A stretch of DNA of 64,000 nt from an uncultured Bacteroidales bacterium (GCA_949297215.1 CASFRV010000004.1:1-64000), one strand, 5' to 3'; counted from the stretch's first letter, positions 6,809 through 15,154 are shown. Notes: generated by a model from the sequence alone, not told the origin. Numbers and translations are program-made.

Positions 6809-9301
6809 ATGCGTACCTATCTGAAACCACTCTGGCTGCTCTCCCTGGCCCTGACGGCCGTCGGAGCAGCCGCACAGCGCAGCGAAACGCTGCTCGAACG
6901 GGGCTGGCGCTTCACCCACACGGACGACTCGGCCTGCGTGGCGCCGGCCTTCGACGACCGTTCGTGGCAGCAGGTGAGCGTGCCCCACGACTGGGCCATC
7001 ACGGGCCCTTTCAGCTACATGAACGACCGCCAGAACGTGGCCATCACGCAGGACGGGCAGAAAGAAGCCATGGAGCACGCCGGCCGCACGGGCGGCCTGC
7101 CCTTCGTCGGGACGGGCTGGTACCGCCTGACGTTCGACGTGCCCGACTATCGCCCCGGCAGCCGCGTCGAACTGCTCTTCGACGGCGCCATGAGCCATCC
7201 CCGCGTGTATGTCAACGGCCGCTATGCCGGGGGCTGGGAGTATGGCTACAATGCCTTCACCCTGGACGTCACGCCCTACGTCAAAGCCACGGGCAACACG
7301 CTGGCCGTGCGCCTTTACAACGAGACAGAGCAGTCGCGCTGGTATCCCGGCGCCGGCCTCTACCGTAACGTCCACCTCATCGTGACCGATCGCGCCCACA
7401 TCCCCACATGGGGCGTCCAGGTGCTCACGCCCCGCGTCACGGACGCCTCGGCCACCGTCGAGGTGCGCACGGCCCTGAGCATCCCCGGCAGCCGCAACGG
7501 CTACCGCCTTGAAACGGAAATACTCAACCCCGCGGGCCGCAGCGTCAGCTCGTCGAGCCTGGGCCTCGACGGCACGTCCGACAGCATTGTCCACGAGACG
7601 CTCCTCGTGAACCGCCCGCAGCGCTGGGACCTCGACACGCCGCGTCTCTACAACGTCGTGAGCCGTCTCTACCGGGGCGACCGCCTGTGCGACAGCGTCG
7701 TGACGCGCTTCGGCATACGCACCATCGAGCTCGTGGCCGACAAGGGCTTCCTGCTCAACGGGCGCGTCGTGAAGTTCAAAGGCGTCTGCAACCACGAAGA
7801 CCTGGGCCCGCTGGGCATGGCAGTCAACGAGAGCGCGCTGCGCCACCGCCTGCTCCAACTGAAAGACATGGGTGCCAACGCCATACGCACCTCGCACAAC
7901 ATGCCCTCGCCCGAGCTGGTGAGCCTGTGCGACGAGATGGGCCTGATGGTCATGGCCGAGTCGTTCGACGAATGGCGCTCGGCCAAGGTGGCCAACGGCT
8001 ACCACAAATGGTTCGACCGCTGGGCCGAGCGCGACCTGGTGAACCTCGTGCGCCACTTCCGCAACGCTCCGTCGGTCGTCATGTGGTGTGTGGGCAACGA
8101 GGTGCCCGACCAGTATAACCAGAAGGGCGGGCCCAAGATGTCGCGCTTCCTGCGCGACATCTGCCACCGCGAAGACCCCACGCGCCCCGTCACGATGGGC
8201 ATGGACGCCCCCGACGCCGTCGTGGCCAACGGCATTGCAGCCGTCTTCGACGTGCCGGGCTTCAACTACCGCCCCTTCAAGTATCAGACCAACTACGACA
8301 AACTGCCGCAGGCCCTTATCCTGGGCAGCGAGACGGCCTCGACCGTGAGCGCCCGCGGCGTCTACAAATTTCCCGTGGAACGCGCCGCCATGCGCAAGTA
8401 CGACGACCACCAGGCCTCCTCGTACGACGTGGAACACTGCGGCTGGTCGAACCTGCCCGAGGACGACTGGATATGGCACGACGAAAAGCCGTGGGCCATC
8501 GGCGAGTTCGTATGGACAGGCCACGACTATCTGGGCGAGCCCACGCCCTACTATTCCGACTGGCCCAGCCACTCGTCGCTCTTCGGCATCATCGACCTGG
8601 CCAACATCCCCAAGGACCGCTACTATCTGTACCGCAGCCACTGGAACCCGACGGCCGAAACCCTGCACATCCTGCCCCATTGGACGTGGCCCGGCCGCGA
8701 GGGCGAGGTGACGCCCGTCTTCGTCTACACCAACCATCCCACGGCCGAGCTCTTCGTCAACGGCAAAAGCCAGGGACGCGTGAGCAAAGACACGACCGTC
8801 ACGGTGGAAAACTCGGCCACCAAGGCCGACGAGCAGAGCTTCAAGCGCCAGAAGCGCTACCGCCTGATGTGGCCCGACGTCAAGTATGAGCCGGGCACGC
8901 TGCGCGTCGTGGCCTACGACGCCGAGGGCCGTGCCGTGGCCGAGAAGGAGGTACACACCGCCGGCGAGGCCTACCGCCTGGAAGCCGTGGCCGACACGCT
9001 GCCGCTCAAGGCCGGGGGCCGCGACCTGTGCTACATCCGCGTGCGCCTCGTGGACCGCGAGGGCAACCTCGTGCCCACCGACGGACGCCTCGTCGAGTTC
9101 AGCGTGAAGGGAGCAGGCGCCTTCCGTGCAGCCGCCAACGGCGACGCCACGTGCATCGACCTGTTCCACGAGCCGCGCATGCACCTCTTCAACGGGCAGC
9201 TCACGGCCATCGTGGCCACGGGCGACCGCCCCGGCACGTTCACCTTTACGGCCCGCGCCAAGGGCGTCAAGGCTGCCATCGTGGAGCGCCGCGTCGACTG
9301 A
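6809..9301 (+). CDS. Glycoside hydrolase family 2 beta-galactosidase-like enzyme
   Basis: 830 residues with a signal peptide (about 1-22), so periplasmic or surface. The order is typical of GH2: sugar-binding jelly roll (30-200; VPHDWAITGPF, GTGWYRLTF, RVYVNGRYAGGWEYGYNAF), an Ig-like domain (200-310), a TIM barrel (310-600) and C-terminal Ig-like domains. The catalytic acid/base is Glu431 in WCVGNEVPD; the nucleophile is Glu508 in LGSETAST. The late barrel motif GEFVWTGHDYLGEPTPYY is present. It probably releases terminal beta-linked galactose or a related sugar. No SusC/SusD pair is nearby, so it is not in a classical polysaccharide-utilisation locus. Confidence 0.92.
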   Translation: MRTYLKPLWLLSLALTAVGAAAQRSETLLERGWRFTHTDDSACVAPAFDDRSWQQVSVPHDWAITGPFSYMNDRQNVAITQDGQKEAMEHAGRTGGLPFVGTGWYRLTFDVPDYRPGSRVELLFDGAMSHPRVYVNGRYAGGWEYGYNAFTLDVTPYVKATGNTLAVRLYNETEQSRWYPGAGLYRNVHLIVTDRAHIPTWGVQVLTPRVTDASATVEVRTALSIPGSRNGYRLETEILNPAGRSVSSSSLGLDGTSDSIVHETLLVNRPQRWDLDTPRLYNVVSRLYRGDRLCDSVVTRFGIRTIELVADKGFLLNGRVVKFKGVCNHEDLGPLGMAVNESALRHRLLQLKDMGANAIRTSHNMPSPELVSLCDEMGLMVMAESFDEWRSAKVANGYHKWFDRWAERDLVNLVRHFRNAPSVVMWCVGNEVPDQYNQKGGPKMSRFLRDICHREDPTRPVTMGMDAPDAVVANGIAAVFDVPGFNYRPFKYQTNYDKLPQALILGSETASTVSARGVYKFPVERAAMRKYDDHQASSYDVEHCGWSNLPEDDWIWHDEKPWAIGEFVWTGHDYLGEPTPYYSDWPSHSSLFGIIDLANIPKDRYYLYRSHWNPTAETLHILPHWTWPGREGEVTPVFVYTNHPTAELFVNGKSQGRVSKDTTVTVENSATKADEQSFKRQKRYRLMWPDVKYEPGTLRVVAYDAEGRAVAEKEVHTAGEAYRLEAVADTLPLKAGGRDLCYIRVRLVDREGNLVPTDGRLVEFSVKGAGAFRAAANGDATCIDLFHEPRMHLFNGQLTAIVATGDRPGTFTFTARAKGVKAAIVERRVD

Positions 9302-9328
9302 GCGCACCGCCCACCCCATCCCCCACAC

Positions 9329-9380
9329 GCCCCGGAAGGAGCCTGCCCCGCAGCGGGCAGCCCCTTCCGGGGCTTTTTTT
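9329..9380 (+). terminator. Intrinsic terminator after the GH2 gene
   Basis: A long hairpin with outer arms GCCCCGGAAGG and CCTTCCGGGGC and an inner GCTGCCCGC stem, followed by seven T residues. It lies 28 bases after the stop codon. Confidence 0.85.
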
Positions 9381-9445
9381 GGCCACAGCCGCGGCGGAAG
9401 CGGCGTTTCGCCGCCGGATTTTCGCGATATGTGGCCGCAAGTTTG

Positions 9446-9453
9446 TATCTTTG
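9446..9453 (+). promoter_or_regulatory. -7 element for the SLC13/RCK transporter gene
   Basis: TATCTTTG is a full TAnnTTTG match. The -33 region is not clear. It implies a leader of about 140 bases, GC-rich and without an obvious riboswitch, before the ATG at 9600. Together with the preceding terminator it separates this gene from the GH2 unit. Confidence 0.5.
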
Positions 9454-9599
9454 TTTCATCAAGTCTGAAAGCGGCGCGGGCCCGCCGTGAAGCGGCAGCC
9501 CACCGCCCGCAGGGCCCCGCCCCGTTCAGCCTGTTTACAGCCGCGCCCGGCGGAGCCCTGCCCGCGGCACGCCCGACTCACCCATCCATACATACCACC

Positions 9600-11453
9600 A
9601 TGATGCTCATCACACTCATCGTTCTGGCCCTTGCCGCCCTGCTCTTCGTCACGGGCTGGGTGCGGGCCGACCTGACGGCCGTATGCGCCGCCCTGGCGCT
9701 CGTGCTCACGGGCGTGCTCACGCCCGAAGAGGCGCTGGCAGGCTTCTCCAACCCCGTTGTCATCATGATGGCCGGCCTCTTCATCGTGGGCGGCGGCATC
9801 CTGAGCACGGGTCTGGCCCACCGCATGGGCGGGCGCATCCTGGGCTGGGCCGGCGGCAGCGAGACGCGGCTCTTCGTCCTGCTGATGCTCACCACGTCGT
9901 TCGTGGGCGCCTTCGTGAGCAACACGGGCACGGTGGCCTTGATGATGCCCATCGTCGTTTCGGCGGCGCGCAGCGCGGGCGTGGCCCCCTCGCGCCTGCT
10001 CATGCCGCTGGCCTTTGCCGGCAGCCTGGGCGGCATGCTCACCCTCATCGGTACGCCCCCCAACCTCATCATCCGCGACGCCCTTGTGCAGGCGGGCTAC
10101 GAGCCCCTCACGTTTTTCTCGTTCACGCCCGTGGGCCTCATCTGCATCGCCGTGGGCATCGTGGCCCTCATCCCCCTGTCGCGCCGCTTCCTGGGGCGCC
10201 GCACGGCCGACGGCACGGAGCGCCCGGGCGGCAAGTCGCTCGAAGCGCTGGCCCGCGAATACCGCTTGGCCGAGGACGTACACTGCCTGCGCACCACGGC
10301 GGGCGCAGCCATCGTGGGCAAGTCGGTGCGCAGCCTCGACGTGCACGGCCGCTACGGGCTCACGGTGCTCGAGGTGCGCCGCACGGCATCGCCCCACGGC
10401 CTGCTCAAACGCGTCAACCAATACGTGGCGCCCGACGTCGACCTGGCCCCCGGCGACGAACTCTACGTCAAGGGCAGCCCCGACGCCGTACAGCGCTTTG
10501 CCCACGAGCAGGGCCTCAAGCCCGCAGGCACGGCCGAGGGCGAAGGGCTGCGCTTCTACGAAGTGGGCCTGGCAGAACTACTCGTGCTGCCCACCTCGCC
10601 GCTCGTCAACCTGCGCGTGGGCGAGGCCGACCTACGCAACCGCCACGGCGTGAACGTGCTCGGCGTGCGCCGCCACGACCAGTATTATCTGCACGGGCTG
10701 AAAGACGTGCGCCTGCACGCCGGCGACGTGATGCTCGTGCAGGGAGCATGGGACGACCTCACGCAGCTCGACCGCGAAGAGGGCAGCTGGGTGGTGATGG
10801 GCCGCCCCGCGCAGCAGGCATCGCGCGTCACGCTCGACTACAAGGCCCCGCTCGCCGCCATCATCATGCTGCTCATGGTGGTGTGCATGGCCGTCGACAG
10901 CATCCCCGTGGCCCCCGTCACGGCCGTCGTGCTGGCCGCCGTGCTCATGGTCTTCTCGGGCTGCCTGCGCAACGCCGAGGCCGCCTATAAGACGGTCAAC
11001 TGGGAAAGCCTCGTGCTCTTCGGCGCCATGCTGCCCATGTCGACGGCGCTCGAAAAGACGGGCGTGTCGACCCTCGTGTCCGACTCGCTCGTCGACACCT
11101 TCGGCGCACTCGGGCCCTACGGTCTGCTGGCAGCCATCTACCTCGTTACGTCCGTCATGACGCTCTTCATCAGCAACACCGTGACGGCCGTGCTCATGGC
11201 CCCCATCGCCCTCTCGGCCGCCACCCACCTCTCGGCCACGACGGGCCAGAGCGTAAGCGCCGTGCCCTTCCTCTTCGCCGTCACCGTGGCCGCCAGCATG
11301 TGCTTTGCCTCGCCCTTCTCGACGCCGCCCAACACGCTGGTCATGTCGGCCGGCGGCTACAAGACGGCCGACTATCTGAAAGTGGGCCTGCCGCTCCAAC
11401 TGCTCATCGGCGCGGCCATGGTGGCTCTGCTCCCCCTGCTCTTCCCCTTCTGA
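9600..11453 (+). CDS. SLC13-family (DASS) permease with two RCK_C domains
   Basis: 617 residues from the ATG at 9600. This start is chosen because the hydrophobic N-terminus MMLITLIVLALAALL begins there and upstream frame sequence is not protein-like. Ten or more membrane segments form two halves. Each half has the conserved SNT turn of the family (VGAFVSNTGTVALMMP near residue 105 and TLFISNTVTAVLMAP near 525), plus LIGTPPNLI. Between the halves are two cytosolic TrkA-C/RCK_C regulatory domains (about 227-307 and 320-390). It would be a sodium- or proton-coupled dicarboxylate, sulfate or other anion carrier; substrate is not predictable. Repeat element B starts 31 bases after its stop. Confidence 0.9.
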   Translation: MMLITLIVLALAALLFVTGWVRADLTAVCAALALVLTGVLTPEEALAGFSNPVVIMMAGLFIVGGGILSTGLAHRMGGRILGWAGGSETRLFVLLMLTTSFVGAFVSNTGTVALMMPIVVSAARSAGVAPSRLLMPLAFAGSLGGMLTLIGTPPNLIIRDALVQAGYEPLTFFSFTPVGLICIAVGIVALIPLSRRFLGRRTADGTERPGGKSLEALAREYRLAEDVHCLRTTAGAAIVGKSVRSLDVHGRYGLTVLEVRRTASPHGLLKRVNQYVAPDVDLAPGDELYVKGSPDAVQRFAHEQGLKPAGTAEGEGLRFYEVGLAELLVLPTSPLVNLRVGEADLRNRHGVNVLGVRRHDQYYLHGLKDVRLHAGDVMLVQGAWDDLTQLDREEGSWVVMGRPAQQASRVTLDYKAPLAAIIMLLMVVCMAVDSIPVAPVTAVVLAAVLMVFSGCLRNAEAAYKTVNWESLVLFGAMLPMSTALEKTGVSTLVSDSLVDTFGALGPYGLLAAIYLVTSVMTLFISNTVTAVLMAPIALSAATHLSATTGQSVSAVPFLFAVTVAASMCFASPFSTPPNTLVMSAGGYKTADYLKVGLPLQLLIGAAMVALLPLLFPF

Positions 11454-11468
11454 CGCCGCCCGCCACGC

Positions 11469-11484
11469 AGCCCCGCGCGGGGCT
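11469..11484. terminator. GC-only palindrome after the transporter gene
   Basis: A perfect 16-base palindrome, AGCCCCGCGCGGGGCT, 16 bases after the stop. It has no T tract, so termination is uncertain. A very similar GC palindrome abuts the same end of element B at 34915-34927 and a related one at about 61819-61832, so it may be part of the repeat. Confidence 0.4.
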
Positions 11485-11824
11485 GTGCGCTATATGGCAA
11501 ACCGTTAAAGCGGACGCCCGCGCCGACGCTCATTCCAGCGTTTTTTCCGTGCGTCCATGCGGCGGCCCAACCGATCCATGGGATGTTTCGGCCGAAGCAT
11601 CCCATGGATTTCTGTTTCCAAGGGATGGATTTCGTCATCCAAGGCCTGTTTCCGATGGAAAAATCGCCCCGAAACGTGCCATATAGTGGCGAAATTCGCA
11701 ATTTATAGTATCTTCGTAGCGGGGCATCGCGCAGATAGTCCTCACTATCAAGCGTTTCTGATTTTCGCGTATTTGCGAGCGACGGAGCAGTCGCGCGAAA
11801 ATAATCGATTCTCCGTGTTAAAAA
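11484..11824 (+). repeat. Element B, copy 1 (341 bp)
   Basis: Discrete noncoding repeat. The left end is TGTGCGCTATATGGCAAACC and the right end is CTCCGTGTTAAAAA; both ends recur in three other copies (34572-34914, 46041-46382, 61833-62174). In order inside: CCGTTAAAGCGGAC, a TCCATGCGGC box, several ATCCATGGGAT-type units around CCATGG, TGCCATATAGTGGCG (inverted relative to the left end), then an A/T-richer right half with ATTTTCGCG/CGCGAAAAT arms. The CTATATGGCA at 11490-11499 and TGCCATATAG at 11677-11686 form an inverted repeat. No transposase is encoded. Confidence 0.9.
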
Positions 11825-11880
11825 GCAGTTGTGGCGGGCAATCATCGATGGCAGCGCAGGGCAAAGGATGTCCGCCACGT

Positions 11881-11904
11881 AGAGACGCGATTCATCGCGT
11901 CTCT
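11881..11904. repeat. GAGACGCG hairpin, copy 2
   Basis: Same 11-bp perfect arms as copy 1 at 591-614, in the same orientation. It is followed by the same CACCGCCCGGACGGCCCG stretch. Confidence 0.85.
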
Positions 11905-11966
11905 CACCGCCCGGACGGCCCGCCGCGGTGGAAGAATGTCGTGGCGGGGCTGCGCCCCGTGCGGGT

Positions 11967-11988
11967 GAGACGCGATGAATCGCGTCTC
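11967..11988. repeat. GAGACGCG hairpin, copy 3 (inverted)
   Basis: Arms GAGACGCGAT and ATCGCGTCTC around GA. It is inverted relative to copy 2, about 60 bases away, so the two form a larger inverted pair. Confidence 0.85.
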
Positions 11989-12039
11989 TACGCAGCGGAC
12001 ATCCCTTGCGGCAGAATATCACCCAGACCCCGTAGCCAC

Positions 12040-12660
12040 ACCGTGAGGCAGGCGACCCCATAGGGGTCGAACTTTCTATAACCGCGGGTGAGCCATAGGC
12101 GAACCCGCGGACAGAACCCTCCCTGTAATGGGACCCCATGGGGGGCCAACTTCGCATTACCGCGGGTACGCCGCAGGCACACCCGCGGTCAGCGTGGTGC
12201 TGTCACACGCCAAGGCCCCATGCCACACATCCCGGCGCCCGCACGACCGCGGCATAAAGTTCGACCGCTATGGGGTCGGAGTTGTGTGGGGCTCCTGTCC
12301 GCGGGTGCGCTGCGCTTACCCGCGGTTATAGAAAGGCCGACCCCTATGGGGTCGGCAGCCTCGCGGCACTCACTTCACACCGCGCAGGTAAGCCGCGTAG
12401 CTCGCGTCCCCATCATCAGCCCTCCGTCGCACGAGCGGCCCCAAGGGGGCCGAGCTATCAGTAGCCGCGGGTGGAGCGAAGCGGAACCCGCGGAAAGGAA
12501 GCCCATAACGAAGATAGCCTCGAAGAGGCGTCTATGCCAGACGCCGCAGCGGGCATAGCGACCTCTTCGAGGCCGACTTCCTCACCATCCTACCCACCTC
12601 GGGTTCCGCTCCGCTCCACCCGAGGCTACTAATAGGCCGGTCTCTTCGAGGCCGCCAGCC
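12040..12660. repeat. Palindrome cluster A, copy 2
   Basis: Same modules in the same order as 1-540. GACCCC/GGGGTC palindromes lie near 12055, 12133, 12263 and 12340. CCGCGGGT/ACCCGCGG hairpins lie at about 12082-12110, 12160-12190 and 12298-12326, with another at 12465-12493 whose loop is GGAGCGAAGCGGA. The CCTCGGGT/ACCCGAGG variant lies at 12597-12625, and GCCTCTTCGAGGC palindromes near 12520, 12562 and 12643. No protein-like frame. The stretch 11454-12911 holds element B copy 1, this cluster, three GAGACGCG hairpins and a terminator, and no gene. Confidence 0.85.
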
Positions 12661-12704
12661 TCGCGGCTCACTTCCTCCCACCCGCACGGGAAATCCGCCA
12701 CGTA

Positions 12705-12726
12705 GATACGCGAGTCATCGCGTCTC
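12705..12726. repeat. GAGACGCG hairpin, copy 4 (degenerate)
   Basis: Reads GATACGCGAG with ATCGCGTCTC. One arm carries two changes, so pairing is imperfect. It has the same surroundings (CCACGTAGA before, TCACCGCCCGGATGGCCCG after) as copies 1 and 2. Confidence 0.7.
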
Positions 12727-12816
12727 TCACCGCCCGGATGGCCCGGCGTGGGGGAAGAATGCCGGGGCGGGGCTGCGCCCCGCGCGTGCGGCGGTGTGTC
12801 CTCCGCTTCGGGGCAT

Positions 12817-12849
12817 AAAAAAGGCCTCCCCCTGTACCACGGGGAGGCC
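12817..12849 (-). terminator. Terminator of the WYL regulator gene
   Basis: On the minus strand GGCCTCCCC and GGGGAGGCC form a 9-bp stem around a 9-base loop, followed by TTTTTT. It is about 60 bases beyond the regulator's stop codon. Confidence 0.85.
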
Positions 12850-12911
12850 CACCTTTTTCAGTTATCCAAATAACAAACGAGCTATCGGAGGTAGCCTGAA
12901 AAAGACCTGGA

Positions 12912-13841
12912 TTATTTTTTGCGCTTTACGGGCAGACTGTCCATCTTCTCGCTCATCTGAGCGACTCTTGCACGCAGCCATTCGATGAATTCGGGCGAAC
13001 CCAGCACCTCAATGTCGCTGAAAATGCCCAGAACGAAGCGCCCAACGCCGGAAAAGCTGCACACGGGCACGTCGAGCTCGTGGCGGCCGTCGTCGGCAAG
13101 CTTCATGTAGGCGTCGGCGCCGGGATAGTTTTCGAGCAGGAGCCCCGTGGCCACATGACCCATCAGGAGCTTGACGCGGAAACGCTGCTCGCCCGAGAAA
13201 TGGAACAGATCGGTGTAGAAGGGAGCATGGGCGGCCGTGTGGGTCCACAGCATGTCGAGCATCTCCACACGCCCGATGCTGTCGACGCGGAACGTGCGGT
13301 TGCAGCCCGTCGACAGCTCGTAGGCACGCACCTCCATGTTGTCGGCCATGAAGAGGTAGGGCTCCACGACATAGTCGGCCGGCTCGCCCTGCCGGGCCGA
13401 ACGGTAATCGTGGAACACGGCCATGCGCTCCTGCCGTACGGCCTGGAACAGCGTGGCCAGGTTGGTGGCCTGCACATCCTTGTAGCCCTGGCGGCGCAGG
13501 GCGTCCAGCTCGTAGAGCGAGGCCAGCTTGTCGCGCAGGGCCCGCTCGGCGGGCGTGGGGTCGAAGCGCTCGCTCAGCAGACGGGCCAGAATGGCGGCCT
13601 CGTCCTGCGAGAAGTGGATCTGATTGGAGATGTGTACGAAGAAAGGCGAGTCGCAATCGATGCTGTATCTCGTACCGACCTTACGGACGTTGAAGCCCAA
13701 GGCGCGGAAGGCGTCTATGTAGCGATAGATTGAGCGACGGCTCATGTCGAGCTTGCGGCTGATGTCGTCGACGGAGAGGCTGTGTTCCGTCGTCAGGAGC
13801 ACCAGCAGGCGAAGCTGTCGGTCGAATTTGTCAAGTTCCAT
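12912..13841 (-). CDS. WYL-domain transcriptional regulator (HTH plus WYL/WCX)
   Basis: 309 residues from the ATG at 13841. Upstream in-frame sequence is not protein-like, and a promoter lies 46 bases before this start. The N-terminal winged helix-turn-helix (about 1-60; LSVDDISRKLDMSRRSIYRYIDAFRALGF, DeoR/YafY type) is followed by a linker, a WYL ligand-sensing domain (about 130-210; VEPYLFMADNMEVRAYEL and TFRVDSIGRVEML, with variant residues at the WYL position) and a C-terminal WCX-like extension. Such proteins sense small molecules or nucleic acid and regulate stress, metabolism or defence genes. It stands alone between a repeat island and rlpA, and its targets are unknown. Confidence 0.85.
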   Translation of the reverse strand: MELDKFDRQLRLLVLLTTEHSLSVDDISRKLDMSRRSIYRYIDAFRALGFNVRKVGTRYSIDCDSPFFVHISNQIHFSQDEAAILARLLSERFDPTPAERALRDKLASLYELDALRRQGYKDVQATNLATLFQAVRQERMAVFHDYRSARQGEPADYVVEPYLFMADNMEVRAYELSTGCNRTFRVDSIGRVEMLDMLWTHTAAHAPFYTDLFHFSGEQRFRVKLLMGHVATGLLLENYPGADAYMKLADDGRHELDVPVCSFSGVGRFVLGIFSDIEVLGSPEFIEWLRARVAQMSEKMDSLPVKRKK

Positions 13842-13886
13842 GTCGTTGTTCGAGAAATAGAGGTTCTCTGCCCGTAAGGCATCGTG

Positions 13887-13894
13887 CAAATTTA
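13887..13894 (-). promoter_or_regulatory. -7 element for the WYL regulator
   Basis: Reads TAAATTTG on the minus strand, a full TAnnTTTG match, 46 bases before the start. The -33 element is unclear. Confidence 0.5.
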
Positions 13895-14322
13895 AAACCT
13901 TTTTGCCAAATGCGCACGAATGCGGCAAAGAAAAATGCAGATAAAGGGGCATTCTCCCGTTTTTCACCGACATTCGGGCTGAAAATATCGACAAGAGGGC
14001 GTTTTTATGGGATGAAAAGCGCTTTTTGCCGATTGTAGTGCACGCTGCGCGGCCGCACGACGCACGTCGCCGCGATGCCGCAGCCGCAGGGAGGCCCGTT
14101 GGCATCTCCACTTGGCATCGGCACGTTTAGGCCTTGAAACATTAAAAAATCAAAACGCCGCGAACGACGGGCGCCTCCCCTCCTCTTCTATTACGTACGC
14201 GCGCGAAAACGACGCGGCGCGAGGGGGCCCGAAAGGCCGCCCGGCAGGCCGCCCGAAGGCCCGCGCGAGGGGGCCTTCGGGGGCTTTCGAAACGTTAAAG
14301 TGGTGATAATTAGCACAAAGGA
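13895..14322. other. Noncoding gap with a GC-rich repeated patch
   Basis: No gene is supported. About 14213-14285 is extremely GC-rich and contains a direct repeat of GCGCGAGGGGGCC (about 14217 and 14263) and paired GGCCGCCCG units. CCTTGAAACATTAAA (about 14133) and CTTTCGAAACGTTAAAG (about 14284) flank the patch as an imperfect direct repeat. Their role is unknown. The remainder shows nothing I can name. Confidence 0.4.
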
Positions 14323-14354
14323 TTTCACCGAAACGGAAGAAAGCGCTACCTTTG
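14323..14354 (+). promoter_or_regulatory. Promoter for rlpA with a long leader
   Basis: TTTC at 14323-14326, a 20-base spacer, then TACCTTTG at 14347-14354. The leader is about 165 bases. Its start can fold GCACC with GGTGC (about 14354-14380), a feature shared with the orphan transcript near 53.3 kb. Confidence 0.55.
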
Positions 14355-14521
14355 CACCCGTAAACCTCGTGCGAACGGTGCGACACGCACACTCCGGCCG
14401 TCTGTCAACGGAACCGGAAGCCGCCGCGCCGCAGCGGGCCGCCTCCCCACGGAGGCATCCCACCGGGCAACAGCCTTTTTCTCCATTCGGGCAGTTGCCT
14501 TTGCACGAAAAAAACAATGGA

Positions 14522-15154
14522 ATGAAGCTTAAACATCTTTTTCTGACAGTAGTAAGCCTTTTTGTGTTCGCCGTGGCCGAACTTCCCGCCCAGACCAAGG
14601 GCAATGCCACGTATTACGGTAACAAATTTCACGGCCGCCGCACGAGCGACGGCTCCCGCTACCACCGGGACAGCCTGACGTGCGCCCACCGCACGCTGCC
14701 CTTTGGTACATATCTGAAAGTGCGCAACCCGAAAAACGACCGCGAGGTGGTGGTCAAGGTGACCGACCGCGGACCGTTCCGCCGGGGGGCCATCGTTGAC
14801 CTCTCCTACGCCGCCGCCGAAGAAATCGGCATACTGCAAGCCGGCGTGGCCCCCGTCGAGGTGACCGAGGTGGCCGCTCCCGCCACAGGCAAGAGCGCCG
14901 GCGGCTCGCTGCTGCCCGAGCTGCAGCTGCTCGACCCCGTCACGGGTAAATATTACACGGCATCGGAATGGGCCGAACGCGGCGAGCAAGACCGCGCACG
15001 CGCCAAAGCCGACGCCACACGCGCCTTCCGCACGCGCTATCTGAGCCGGGCCAAGAAAGAAGAGCCCCGCTGGCGCGTCCTGAACGACAAAATGACGGCC
15101 AGGGCCGCCGCTCCGCACAAGGCGGGCAGCGACGCCAAGGGCCACGGAAACTGA
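14522..15154 (+). CDS. rlpA: RlpA-family septal ring lytic transglycosylase
   Basis: 210 residues from the ATG at 14522, chosen because a signal peptide (about 1-23; KLKHLFLTVVSLFVFAVA) begins there. The double-psi beta-barrel domain spans about residues 27-105, with ATYYGNKFHGRRTSDGSRY, TCAHRTLPFGT and VTDRGPF, the conserved RlpA blocks. RlpA cleaves peptidoglycan glycan strands lacking stem peptides. There is no C-terminal SPOR domain. Instead a charged Arg/Ala-rich tail (about 140-210) follows, so septal targeting, if any, must differ from the E. coli protein. The gene is monocistronic or read through into metY 85 bases later. Confidence 0.88.
   Translation: MKLKHLFLTVVSLFVFAVAELPAQTKGNATYYGNKFHGRRTSDGSRYHRDSLTCAHRTLPFGTYLKVRNPKNDREVVVKVTDRGPFRRGAIVDLSYAAAEEIGILQAGVAPVEVTEVAAPATGKSAGGSLLPELQLLDPVTGKYYTASEWAERGEQDRARAKADATRAFRTRYLSRAKKEEPRWRVLNDKMTARAAAPHKAGSDAKGHGN

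Noticed and set aside
9126-9599. N-terminal extension of the SLC13 transporter frame
   Set aside because: It overlaps the GH2 gene, a terminator and a promoter, and encodes Ser/Arg/Pro-rich sequence. The ATG at 9600 begins the first membrane segment.
11484-11824. Element B as an insertion sequence
   Set aside because: It has no transposase frame, no terminal inverted repeats and no visible target duplication, so it is reported as an unclassified noncoding repeat.
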